NCBI RefSeq assembly: GCF_900143215.1
Contig: NZ_FRDM01000011.1
Span: 62,001 to 126,000 of the forward strand
Direction: 5' to 3'
Source of the DNA: Geodermatophilus obscurus
Lineage (GTDB): Bacteria; Actinomycetota; Actinomycetes; Mycobacteriales; Geodermatophilaceae
Length of the DNA stretch: 64,000 nt
Notes under the pieces: model-generated
Databases searched by the model: none
Seen by the model: the letters and a program-made list of their open reading frames with translations, nothing else
Told to the model about the DNA's origin: nothing
Made by a program: the position numbers and the translations under genes
Part shown: in pieces, positions 48,532-56,898 of the stretch
Layout of the letters: every line of letters begins with the position of its first letter
Numbering within the stretch: position 1 is the first letter of the stretch

Positions 48532-48812
48532 TCAGCCGCGCAGGCGCACCGACGGGCGGGTCACGCAGCCCTCGAGCCTCTGGAACTCGGAGATGTCGAC
48601 CGCCACGACCCGCAGCCCCCGGGCCTCGAGCAGCGCCCGGGTGGCCGGCGCGCTCGCCGACGTGAGCACCGTGGTGCCGTCGAGCAGGACGACGTGCGCC
48701 CCCGCCCCCTCGGGTCGGCGAGGAACGAGGCCACACGGCGGGGTCGTCGACCAGCGGCCCGAACCCGAGCACCGTGCCGTCCGGCAGCGCGGTGACGCGG
48801 TGGTGGCGAACG
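48532..48812 (-). pseudogene. Remnant of a dimethylarginine dimethylaminohydrolase-like gene
   Basis: The minus strand encodes, in three successive frames, pieces that line up as one protein end: VTALPDGTVLGFGPLVDDPA, then VASFLADP, then EGAGAHVVLLDGTTVLTSAS and finally VDISEFQRLEGCVTRPSVRL before a stop at 48,532. This is the C-terminal part of the DDAH/amidinotransferase-like family. Two one-base losses shift the frame and the N-terminal part is gone. A cysteine usual in the last motif is replaced (VTRPSV instead of VTCLSV in relatives as remembered). Clearly a broken gene. Confidence 0.7.
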
Positions 48813-48816
48813 GCCC

Positions 48817-49467
48817 TCAGCCCAGGCGCGCGGCCAGCACCGCGGCGCCGGGCCCCTCCAGCCCGTCGAGGCCGGCGCGTCGTCCCGCCGCCACCAGGAG
48901 CAGGTCGATGTCGGGTCCGCGCAGCGCGGCCCCGTCGCCGTGGGCCCACCCGGTGTCGGTCGACACCAGCTGCACCCCGGCCAGTCGCTGCGGCCCGCCC
49001 ATGAACCGGTTCGGAGCGACGTAGGCCAGGCAGGCCGCCACCACGTCCGGGGGTGACACGAGACGCCGGCCCAGCGGCCGCGCGATGTCCTGACCGTGGA
49101 CGACCAGGTCCATGAGCGGGTCCATCGGGGTGCTGCCGGGGAACCTCCGCGTGGAGGCGGCGCTCTGGCGCAGCTGCGCGACCAGCTCCGCGGGGCTGTA
49201 CGCCTCGGCCCGCTGCGCCGCCAGGTCGACCTCCATCCGGTCGAAGCTGCCCCGGGCCCGCACCGCCGCCCACAGCAGCCGGGGCACGGTCAGCCTGGTC
49301 GTGACCGTGAGGTGTGCGATGACGTCGCGCACCGTCCAGGCGGCGCACAGCGACGGCGTCGCCCACTGCTCCTCGGTGAGGTCGGCGACGAAGTCGGCGA
49401 GACGGTGACGTTCGGCGGAGACCGCGGCGTCGACGGCGGGACGGGGGAGGACGGGCGGGGTGCTCAT
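48817..49467 (-). CDS. Maleylpyruvate isomerase-family, mycothiol-dependent DinB-like protein
   Basis: The 216-residue product has the DinB/MDMPI metal site pattern: a histidine in VIAHLTVTTR and the HxxxxxR-like motif in MDLVVHGQDIARPLGR, following an N-terminal helix RHRLADFVADLTEEQW and SLCAAWTVRDV. Family members use mycothiol, the actinobacterial thiol, in isomerase or transferase reactions; the substrate here is unknown. The ATG at 49,467 follows GGCAGGACC. It ends five bases from the DDAH remnant. Confidence 0.82.
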   Translation of the reverse strand: MSTPPVLPRPAVDAAVSAERHRLADFVADLTEEQWATPSLCAAWTVRDVIAHLTVTTRLTVPRLLWAAVRARGSFDRMEVDLAAQRAEAYSPAELVAQLRQSAASTRRFPGSTPMDPLMDLVVHGQDIARPLGRRLVSPPDVVAACLAYVAPNRFMGGPQRLAGVQLVSTDTGWAHGDGAALRGPDIDLLLVAAGRRAGLDGLEGPGAAVLAARLG

Positions 49468-49554
49468 GGTCCTGCCGACCACACCTCGCCCGGGAACTCA
49501 TCGGTCGCGGCCGGGCCTGCCGCCGGTGACCAGGTGTGACCTGCGCCGACCGAC

Positions 49555-50303
<749 letters not shown>

Positions 50304-50304
<1 letters not shown>

Positions 50305-51080
50305 TGAGCGGCGGCATCCTCGAGGGCAAGAAGATCCTGGTCACCGGGGTCCTCACCGAGACCTCGATCGCGTACGCGACCGCCCGGATCGCGCAGGAGC
50401 AGGGCGCCAGCGTCGTCCTCTCCAACTTCGGCCGCGCCCTGTCGCTGTGCCAGCGGATCGCCAAGCGGCTCCCGCAGGAGGCCGCCGTCGTCGAGCTCGA
50501 CGTCACGGACACCGAGCACCTGTCGACCCTGGCCGACCGGCTGCGCGAGGCGGGCTTCGACGCCCTCGACGGCGTCGTCCACTCGATCGGGTTCGCGCCC
50601 CAGGAGGCGATGGGGGAGGGCTTCCCCGAGGTCGCCTGGGAGCACGCGGCGACGGCGTTCCAGGTCTCGGCCTGGTCCTACGCCTCACTCACCCAGGCCT
50701 GCCGGCCGCTGCTCGCCAACCCGTCCTCGGTCGTCGGGCTGACCTTCGACGCGTCCGTCGCCTGGCCGGTCTACGGCTGGATGGGCGCGGCCAAGGCGGC
50801 GCTGGAGTCGACCTCCCGGTACGTGGCGCGCGAGCTCGGCCCCGAGGGCGTGCGGTCCAACATCGTCGCCGCCGGCCCGCTGCGCAGCATGGCCATGAAG
50901 TCCATCCCCGGCAGCGCCCAGTTCGAGGAGGCGTGGGAAGGCCGCGCTCCGCTCGGCTGGTCGGTCACCGACACCGAGCCCGCCGGCAAGGCCGTCGTCG
51001 CGCTGCTGTCGGACTGGTTCCCCGCCACCACCGGCGAGATCGTGCACGTCGACGGGGGGTTCCACGCCGTAGGCGTGTGA
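50304..51080 (+). CDS. fabI: Enoyl-ACP reductase FabI (InhA type)
   Basis: The 258-residue NADH-dependent reductase finishes each elongation cycle of fatty acid synthesis. Seen: the FabI nucleotide motif GVLTETSIAYATA, HSIGFAPQEAM, and the YxxMxxxK-type active site in VYGWMGAAKAAL. In mycobacteria this protein is the isoniazid target InhA. It is translationally coupled with fabG. The heme gene hemH follows after 67 bases, as in mycobacteria. Confidence 0.95.
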
Positions 51081-51147
51081 AGGTCACAGAGTTCCGCCGT
51101 CGGCGTGGGAGTGCATCCGCCGGCGCCCCGTAGCGAGAAGGACGTCC

Positions 51148-52284
51148 GTGCCCCGCGTCACCGTCGACATCAACCCCGGCCAGCGACCCGACCAGGACCC
51201 CTCACTGGCCGTCCGCAACAACGGCGGCGTCCCGCCGTCGGCCGACCCCGCCCCCGCCGGACGACGGGAGGCGCTGCTGGTGCTCTCCTTCGGCGGCCCC
51301 GAGGGCCACGACGACGTCATGCCGTTCCTGGAGAACGTGACCCGCGGCCGCGGGATCCCGCCCGAGCGGCTGGAGGAGGTCGCCGAGCACTACCACCACT
51401 TCGACGGCGTCAGCCCGATCAACGACCAGAACAAGGCGCTGATCGCCGCGGTCGAGGCCGACCTCGCCGCCGCCGGCGTCGAGCTGCCGGTCTACTGGGG
51501 CAACCGCAACTGGGCGCCCTACGTCGAGGACACCTGGCAGCAGCTGGCCGACGACGGCATCGAGCACGTCTACGTCCTCGCCACCTCGGCGTACGCCTCG
51601 TACTCCGGCTGCCGGCAGTACCACGAGGACATCGCCCGGGCCCGGATCGCGGTGTCGTCCCCCACCCGCCCAGGCGGCCCGACCGCGGAGAAGCTGCCGC
51701 ACTACTTCGACGCCGCCGGCTTCGTGCAGGCCAACGCCGACGCGCTGGCCGCCGCGATCGCGTCGCTGCCCGAGGAGGTCCGCGGCACCGCGCGGCTGGT
51801 GGCCACCGCGCACTCCATCCCCGACACGATGGCCGCCGTCGCGGGGCCCGAGGGGCACGCCTACGAGGCGGAGCTGATGACCGCAGCCCGGCTGGTGGTC
51901 GACGCCGCCGCACCCGGCCGGTCCGTCGACCTGGTGTGGCAGAGCCGCAGCGGCCCGCCGTCGGTGCCGTGGCTGGAGCCGGACGTCAACGACCACCTGC
52001 GCGCGCTGGCCGCGGCGGGGGAGCAGGCCGTGGTCCTGTTCCCGGTCGGCTTCGTCAGCGACCACCTCGAGGTCATCTGGGACCTCGACAACGAGGCGAA
52101 GGGGACCGCCGAGGCGCTCGGGCTGGCGTTCGCCCGTGCCGCGACCGCCGGGACCCATCCGGCGTTCGTCCGCTCGCTGGTGGAGCTGCTGCGGGAGCGC
52201 CGCGCCGGGGGGGAGCCCCGGCTGGGCACCAACTGCCCGGCGTCGTGCTGCTTCGTCGCGAGGTCGGCCCGCCCGGCGTCGTGA
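51148..52284 (+). CDS. hemH: Ferrochelatase (coproporphyrin III type), likely with Fe-S cluster
   Basis: In actinobacteria this enzyme inserts iron into coproporphyrin III (also called CpfC). The 378-residue product has LLVLSFGGPEG, the metal-site histidine in TAHSIPDTM and ASYSGCRQYHEDI. The cysteine in YSGCRQY together with those in NCPASCC near the C-terminus match the four-ligand [2Fe-2S] pattern known for M. tuberculosis ferrochelatase. A 35-residue leader precedes the domain. Start GTG with GAGAAGGA upstream. A long hairpin follows the stop. Confidence 0.93.
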   Translation: MPRVTVDINPGQRPDQDPSLAVRNNGGVPPSADPAPAGRREALLVLSFGGPEGHDDVMPFLENVTRGRGIPPERLEEVAEHYHHFDGVSPINDQNKALIAAVEADLAAAGVELPVYWGNRNWAPYVEDTWQQLADDGIEHVYVLATSAYASYSGCRQYHEDIARARIAVSSPTRPGGPTAEKLPHYFDAAGFVQANADALAAAIASLPEEVRGTARLVATAHSIPDTMAAVAGPEGHAYEAELMTAARLVVDAAAPGRSVDLVWQSRSGPPSVPWLEPDVNDHLRALAAAGEQAVVLFPVGFVSDHLEVIWDLDNEAKGTAEALGLAFARAATAGTHPAFVRSLVELLRERRAGGEPRLGTNCPASCCFVARSARPAS

Positions 52285-52285
52285 T

Positions 52286-52336
52286 CACCGGCAGGTGGCC
52301 GCCCGACATCCCGTCGGGCGCAGCCACCTGCCGGTG
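52286..52336. terminator. Long hairpin between hemH and the facing gene
   Basis: Outer stem of 14 perfect pairs (CACCGGCAGGTGGC), then eight more pairs (CGCCCGAC/GTCGGGCG) around loop ATCCC, with a two-base bulge. It fills nearly the whole gap between two convergent stop codons: a two-way terminator. Confidence 0.88.
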
Positions 52337-52337
52337 C

Positions 52338-53078
52338 TCACGGGCGGGGGACGGCGTTGTAGGCGGCGGTGACCGCCTCGCGCACGGCGTCGCCCAGCGG
52401 GCGGAGCGCGTCGTCGCGGGCGGCGGCCTGGCGGTGGCTGACCGCGCCGCCGGGGGCGTCGCTGAGCGCCAGGTCGAGCACCGTCGCCAGCCGCTGGGCC
52501 CGCGCCAGCAGCGACATCGCCAGCGGGTCCGTGCCCGGGGGCATCCCCGGCACGTGCGCCGCCTTCGCCAGTCCGGCCAGCAGCGCCGGGACCTCCGGGT
52601 GCCACCGCGCCAGGTCGAGGTCGGCCAACGTGCGGGCCGCGTCGCCGACGGCGAGGTCCAGCGCACCGGACACCGCGCGCAGCGACCCCTCGACCGGTGG
52701 CGGCACCGGCGGGGCGCCGGTCAGGTCGAACGCCGTCCACTGCACGGCCTCGGGGCCCAGCGGTTCGGGCACCAGCGCGAGGTGCTCGCCGACGGCGGCC
52801 TGCCCGGCCTCCACCGCCGGCTCGACGAGGCCCGGGACGCGCGGCAGCCCGCACACGTCGCCGGGCACCGGCAGCACCAGGCGGATCCGGGTCTCCCCGG
52901 CGCTGCGCAGAGCGCTCAGTGCCCAGCCGAGGGGGACGGCCCCGTCGGTGCCGGGCAGGCCGGCGACCCGGTGTGCGGTGTCCCCCACCAGGGCGTCGAG
53001 GGCGTCGTCGTAGGAGGCGCGGCCGGTGAGCCAGGCGGTCGCCCACACCGCGAACCGGCCCGCGGGGAAGTCGTGCAC
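52338..53078 (-). CDS. Conserved hypothetical protein (Rv1486c-like by position)
   Basis: The 246-residue product has no membrane segment and no recognised motif. It is Ala/Leu/Pro-rich with conserved-looking pieces such as HDFPAGRFAVWATAWLTGRAS, GPEAVQWTAFDLTG and LRPLGDAVREAVTAAYNA. The neighbourhood (hemH upstream, NfeD and SPFH genes downstream) is the one around Rv1486c in M. tuberculosis, so it is probably that orthologue; function is unknown there too. GTG start; TAACCT lies six bases before it. Confidence 0.7.
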   Translation of the reverse strand: MHDFPAGRFAVWATAWLTGRASYDDALDALVGDTAHRVAGLPGTDGAVPLGWALSALRSAGETRIRLVLPVPGDVCGLPRVPGLVEPAVEAGQAAVGEHLALVPEPLGPEAVQWTAFDLTGAPPVPPPVEGSLRAVSGALDLAVGDAARTLADLDLARWHPEVPALLAGLAKAAHVPGMPPGTDPLAMSLLARAQRLATVLDLALSDAPGGAVSHRQAAARDDALRPLGDAVREAVTAAYNAVPRP

Positions 53079-53084
53079 CTGGCG

Positions 53085-53090
53085 AGGTTA
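53085..53090 (-). promoter_or_regulatory. Putative -10 box of leaderless promoter (hypothetical gene)
   Basis: On the minus strand TAACCT is followed by CGCCAG and the GTG start at 53,078, with no ribosome binding site. Confidence 0.4.
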
Positions 53091-53164
53091 TGCCGGGCCC
53101 CGATCGAGATGACGATCCGGTTGAGATCCATTCCATCGCGGTCCGGATCTGGCAGAGTGCGGAC

Positions 53165-53608
53165 GTGGACGCCTGGCTGCTGTGGCTGATCGCGTCGGGC
53201 CTGTTCGCCGCCGGTGAGCTGGCCAGCGGAGACCTGTTCCTGCTGATGCTGGCCGGCGGGGCGATCGGCGGCGTCGGGGTCGCGCTGCTCGGCGGTCCGG
53301 TCGTCCTGCAGCTGGCCGCGTTCGTCGTGGTCGCGGCGCTGCTGGTGGCGGTGGTCCGGCCACTGGCCAAGCGCCACCTCACCCAGGGCACCCCCGAGCA
53401 GCCGGACGGCGTCGCCGCGCTGGTCGGCCGGACCGCGAAGGTCACCCGGCCCGTCGACGGGCACGGGGGCCGCATCCGCCTCGGCGCCGACGAGTGGACC
53501 GCCCGCAGCCAGTACGGCGCCGATCGGTTCCCGGTCGGCGCGACGGTGCGGATCCTGCAGGTGGACGGCGCCACCGCCGTCGTCGGGGACGCCTTCGAGC
53601 TGGAGTGA
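53165..53608 (+). CDS. NfeD-like membrane protein
   Basis: The 147-residue product has three membrane helices (about 4-24, 28-48 and 54-72) and a C-terminal OB-fold (about 85-145) with LVGRTAKVTRPVDGHGGRI and VRILQVDGATAVV. NfeD proteins pair with SPFH proteins, and the SPFH gene follows after 93 bases. The GTG at 53,165 is favoured: CAGAGT ends six bases upstream, and the length then matches the mycobacterial homologue. Confidence 0.88.
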   Translation: MDAWLLWLIASGLFAAGELASGDLFLLMLAGGAIGGVGVALLGGPVVLQLAAFVVVAALLVAVVRPLAKRHLTQGTPEQPDGVAALVGRTAKVTRPVDGHGGRIRLGADEWTARSQYGADRFPVGATVRILQVDGATAVVGDAFELE

Positions 53609-53701
53609 CCCTCCCGTGGGGGACCGTGCGCAGCGCCGTGACCGCACCGTCACCGGAACGGTGCAGGATCGGCACCACGAACCGGAGGAGGAAGCGTAAC
53701 C

Positions 53702-54889
53702 GTGACACCCGCACTGATCGCTCTCATCGTGATCGCCCTGCTGCTGGTCGTCGTCGTCGCCAAGAGCGTGACGATCGTGCCGCAGGCCCAGGCCAAGGTC
53801 GTCGAGCGGCTCGGCCGCTACAGCCGCACGCTCTCGCCGGGCCTGTCGCTGCTGGTCCCCTTCATCGACCGCGTCCGGGCCACCATCGACCTGCGCGAGC
53901 AGGTGATCTCCTTCCCGCCGCAGCCGGTGATCACCTCGGACAACCTGCAGGTCGGCATCGACACGGTCGTCTACTTCCAGGTGACCGAGCCGCGGCTGGC
54001 GACCTACGGCATCGCGAACTACATCCAGGGCATGGAGCAGCTCACCACCACGACGCTGCGCAACGTCGTCGGCGGGCTCAACCTCGAGGGCGCGCTGACC
54101 GGCCGCGACGGCATCAACAGCCAGCTGCGCGAGGTGCTCGACGGCACCACCGGGCCGTGGGGTCTGCGCGTCGCGCGGGTGGAGATCAAGGCGATCGACC
54201 CGCCGCCGTCCATCCGCGACTCGATGGAGAAGCAGATGCGGGCCGACCGCGACAAGCGGGCCATCATCCTGACGGCCGAGGGTGCCCGGCAGTCGGCCAT
54301 CACCACCGCCGAGGGGCAGAAGGCCTCGGCGATCCTCTCCGCCGAGGGCAAGAAGCAGGCGGCGATCCTGGAGGCCGAGGCCGAGCGGCAGAGCCGCATC
54401 CTGCGCGCCGAGGGCGAGCGGGCGGCGCTGTACCTGCAGGCGCAGGGCCAGGCCAAGTCGATCGAGACGGTGTTCCAGGCGATCCACGACGGCAAGCCCG
54501 ACCAGGGGCTGCTGGCCTACCAGTACCTGCAGACGCTGCCGCAGATCGCGCAGGGCGACGCGAACAAGATGTGGATCGTCCCGAGCGAGTTCAGCAAGGC
54601 CCTGGACGGCCTGGCCAAGCTGGGCGGGGCGGACGGCGACGGGCGGTCCTGGATGGACGTCGACCCGTCCCGGGACGGCGCGAGCCGGCCGACGGCGGAG
54701 ATGGACACCTCCGGCTGGTTCGAGTCCGCGCTGCCGCGGGCCGCCGACCAGCCGGAGGCGAGGATCGAGCTGTCGAGCATCGCGGACGCCGCGCCGGTCG
54801 TCGCCGCACCGGAGATCCCGGACACCACGTCCCTGGCCCGCGCCGCCGAGCAGGAGACCACCGGCGGGGAGGTCCAGCCCCGTCCCTGA
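53702..54889 (+). CDS. SPFH/Band 7 membrane scaffold protein
   Basis: The 395-residue product has one N-terminal membrane helix (residues 3-20), the SPFH domain (about 25-190) with PQAQAKVVERLGRYSRTLSPG and a Glu/Ala-rich coiled coil (190-280) containing repeats of the type TAEGARQSAI and SAEGKKQAAI. Such stomatin-like proteins oligomerise in functional membrane microdomains, with NfeD partners. The C-terminal 100 residues are low in structure. GGAGGAGGAAG precedes the GTG start. Confidence 0.93.
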   Translation: MTPALIALIVIALLLVVVVAKSVTIVPQAQAKVVERLGRYSRTLSPGLSLLVPFIDRVRATIDLREQVISFPPQPVITSDNLQVGIDTVVYFQVTEPRLATYGIANYIQGMEQLTTTTLRNVVGGLNLEGALTGRDGINSQLREVLDGTTGPWGLRVARVEIKAIDPPPSIRDSMEKQMRADRDKRAIILTAEGARQSAITTAEGQKASAILSAEGKKQAAILEAEAERQSRILRAEGERAALYLQAQGQAKSIETVFQAIHDGKPDQGLLAYQYLQTLPQIAQGDANKMWIVPSEFSKALDGLAKLGGADGDGRSWMDVDPSRDGASRPTAEMDTSGWFESALPRAADQPEARIELSSIADAAPVVAAPEIPDTTSLARAAEQETTGGEVQPRP

Positions 54890-54944
54890 CCGGTCGCCGG
54901 CGAGACCGCCACCGCGATCGTCGCCGCGAGACCGCCACCCGCGA

Positions 54945-55017
54945 GTCGATCACGGGGTTGTGGCAGGGGACACGCGCGGACGCGCCGCCCGCCCCGCGCC
55001 ACAACCCCGTGATCGAC
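54945..55017. terminator. 20-bp inverted repeat between SPFH gene and sigF
   Basis: GTCGATCACGGGGTTGTGGC (54,945-54,964) recurs as its exact complement at 54,998-55,017, with a 33-base GC-rich loop. It lies between convergent genes and may end transcription from both. Its arms look like a separate dispersed repeat, since the sequence is unrelated to the palindromic family described elsewhere. Confidence 0.7.
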
Positions 55018-55036
55018 GTCCGCGGGCGGCCGCGAG

Positions 55037-55080
55037 GCCTCGATCAGGCCTCGATCAGGCCTCGATCAGTCCTCGATCAG
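55037..55080. repeat. 11-bp tandem repeat at the 3' end of sigF
   Basis: Four units of (G/T)CCTCGATCAG run into the sigF stop codon (55,077-55,079). A degenerate fifth unit, TCCTTGAGCAG, lies inside the coding end (55,081-55,091), suggesting the array grew from the gene end by slippage. Confidence 0.85.
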
Positions 55081-56171
55081 TCCTTGAGCAGGCCCTCGCG
55101 GAGCTTGGCCAGGGTCTGGCTGAGCAGCCGGGACACGTGCATCTGCGAGATGCCGATGTCCGCGGCGATCTGCGACTGGGTCATGTTGCCGAAGAACCGC
55201 AGGATGAGGATGCGCCGTTCGCGGGCCGGGATGGTGGCCAGCAGCGGCTGCAACGACTCGCGGTACTCCACGCCCTCCAGGGCGGAGTCCTCCTCGCCGA
55301 GGGTGGCGGCGAGGGTGGGCGAGTCGTCCTCGCCCGAGAGCCGCTCGTCGAGGGAGCTGCTGCGGTAGGCATTGGCGACGGCGAGCCCCTCGAGCACCTC
55401 CGCGCGGGGGATGCCCAGGTGCTCGGCGAGCTCGGAGGGCGTCGGCGCACGGCCGTTCTTCTGCGCCAGCTCACCGACCGCCGCGTTCAGCGACAGGTGC
55501 AGCTCCTGCAGCCGCCTCGGCACCCGCACCGACCAGCCCTGGTCGCGGAAGTGCCGCTTGATCTCACCGGTGATCGTCGGGACGGCGAAGGAGAGGAACT
55601 CCACCCCGCGGCTCGGGTCGAACCGGTCGATGGCCGCGATCAGGCCGAGGGTGCCGACCTGCAGCAGGTCGTCGAAGGGCTCGCCGCGGTTGCTGAAGCG
55701 GCGGGCGAAGTGCCGGACCAGCGGCAGGTGCTCCTCGACGAGGACCTCACGCAGCCGCTCACGGCGCGGGTCGTCCTTGTCCAGCGTGGCCAGCTCGGCG
55801 AACAGCGGCGCGGTGCGCTCGGCCCGCTTCCGGTTCTCCGACATCGGCGGGACGGCGGGCGAGCTGGTGCCGGTCGACCCGCTCCCGTCCTCGTCGACCG
55901 AGTCCTCGTCGGACGCGTCGGTGGCGTCGGCCTCGGGCTCGACGTCGTCGGTCGGGTCGTCGTCGGTCGGGTCGTCGTCGGCTGCGACGCGCCCGGGCGG
56001 TGCGTCGGCGTCCGGCATGGGGACGACCTCGCTGCGCGGGTCGGGCACCACGACGGGCAGCTCCTCGGACGCGACCTTCCCCTCCGTGCCCCGCGGGCCG
56101 GTCGGGTTCTCGTCGTCGCGCAGGGTGTCCTCCTCGACGGTCGTGGGCTCCGGGGCTACCGCCCCGGTCAC
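55077..56171 (-). CDS. sigF: Stress sigma factor of the SigB/SigF/SigG family
   Basis: The 364-residue product carries sigma regions 2 (LVRHFARRFSNRGEPFDDLLQVG to FEFLSFAVPTITGEI-like, about 145-200), 3 and 4 (RILILRFFGNMTQSQIAADI and GISQMHVSRLL, about 310-360). Before them is an unusual acidic extension of about 109 residues with DDDPTDDDPTDD; the family is normally near 260 residues, matching a start at Met110. The GTG at 56,171 overlaps the rsbW stop (GTGA), which favours the long form. Regulated by RsbW and by a SigF-type promoter upstream. Confidence 0.92.
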   Translation of the reverse strand: MTGAVAPEPTTVEEDTLRDDENPTGPRGTEGKVASEELPVVVPDPRSEVVPMPDADAPPGRVAADDDPTDDDPTDDVEPEADATDASDEDSVDEDGSGSTGTSSPAVPPMSENRKRAERTAPLFAELATLDKDDPRRERLREVLVEEHLPLVRHFARRFSNRGEPFDDLLQVGTLGLIAAIDRFDPSRGVEFLSFAVPTITGEIKRHFRDQGWSVRVPRRLQELHLSLNAAVGELAQKNGRAPTPSELAEHLGIPRAEVLEGLAVANAYRSSSLDERLSGEDDSPTLAATLGEEDSALEGVEYRESLQPLLATIPARERRILILRFFGNMTQSQIAADIGISQMHVSRLLSQTLAKLREGLLKD

Positions 56172-56665
56172 CGCACGACCGAGACGTTCTGGCCCGAGTC
56201 CCCGAGCAGCTTGTCCGGGTGCTGGCCCGGGAGGTACTTGTCCATGGAGATGACGGCGACCGGCGAGCTCCCGCCGTCGCCGGCCGGCACGGTGGCCTGG
56301 GTGCCGCGGCCGGCCTCGACCTTGTCCACCAGCGTGTGCAGCACCGCCCAGCCGAAGCCGTCGCGGGGGACGTCGGTGCCCTCGGCCGTGGGCACCCAGG
56401 CGTCGATGTGCAGGCCCTGGCGCGTGGTCTCGAAGACCACGGTCAGCCGGCGGTCGTCGGAGACGATCGCGGAGAGCGTCGCGCAGGCCTCGTCCACGGC
56501 CAGCCGGAGGTCCTCCACCGCGTCGAGGTCGTAGTCCATCCGCATCGCCAGGTCACCGGCCATGGCGCGCACGGCGGGCAGCTGCGTGGGGGTGGTGGGC
56601 ACCCGCAGTTCCAGTCGTTCGGCGCGCCGCCCGTCCTGCGCGAGGGCACCCCTCAAGTCCACCAT
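56168..56665 (-). CDS. rsbW: Anti-sigma factor RsbW-like serine kinase/ATPase
   Basis: The 165-residue product is a HATPase_c anti-sigma factor that holds SigF inactive until a STAS antagonist displaces it. Seen: the N-box region DLRLAVDEACATLSAIV, where the Asn of the usual ExxxN is a Thr (position 63), as in some actinobacterial relatives, and the GFGWAVLHTLVDKVE lid region. It is coupled to sigF by a four-base overlap. Antagonist candidates are the STAS protein at 59,967-60,365 and the STAS domain of the fusion protein next door. Confidence 0.9.
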   Translation of the reverse strand: MVDLRGALAQDGRRAERLELRVPTTPTQLPAVRAMAGDLAMRMDYDLDAVEDLRLAVDEACATLSAIVSDDRRLTVVFETTRQGLHIDAWVPTAEGTDVPRDGFGWAVLHTLVDKVEAGRGTQATVPAGDGGSSPVAVISMDKYLPGQHPDKLLGDSGQNVSVVR

Positions 56666-56808
56666 CCGTCGTCCGCTCCTCTTCCTCGCATGGCGACCGC
56701 GTGCCCGGCGTCATGGGACCCGGGTTCCGCGCGGTTCGCACCCATCCTGCCCGACCGGCCGCGACGTCGTGCCCGGCCCGGTCGAGCGGTGCGCCTGAAG
56801 AGGAGGTC

Positions 56809-56835
56809 TACCCCGTCTCCCGCGCAGGTCAAACC
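56809..56835 (-). promoter_or_regulatory. SigF-type promoter of the rsbW-sigF operon
   Basis: On the minus strand GGTTT (plus 56,831-56,835) is separated by 17 bases from GGGTA (plus 56,809-56,813), the consensus for actinobacterial SigF/SigB. The start site would lie near 56,802, leaving a leader of about 137 bases before rsbW. It implies positive autoregulation. Confidence 0.75.
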
Positions 56836-56898
56836 CCAGGTCATACGCGCAGGAGGCGCGGTTGCAGCCCTCTGGGGGCTGCGGTTCGCTGGCCCGAG

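Noticed and set aside
48182-49501. Long minus-strand frame covering part of aroG and the DinB-like gene
   Set aside because: It is mostly Arg/Gly-rich and out of frame with the DinB-like gene; only the short piece near 48,800 has meaning, as part of the DDAH remnant.
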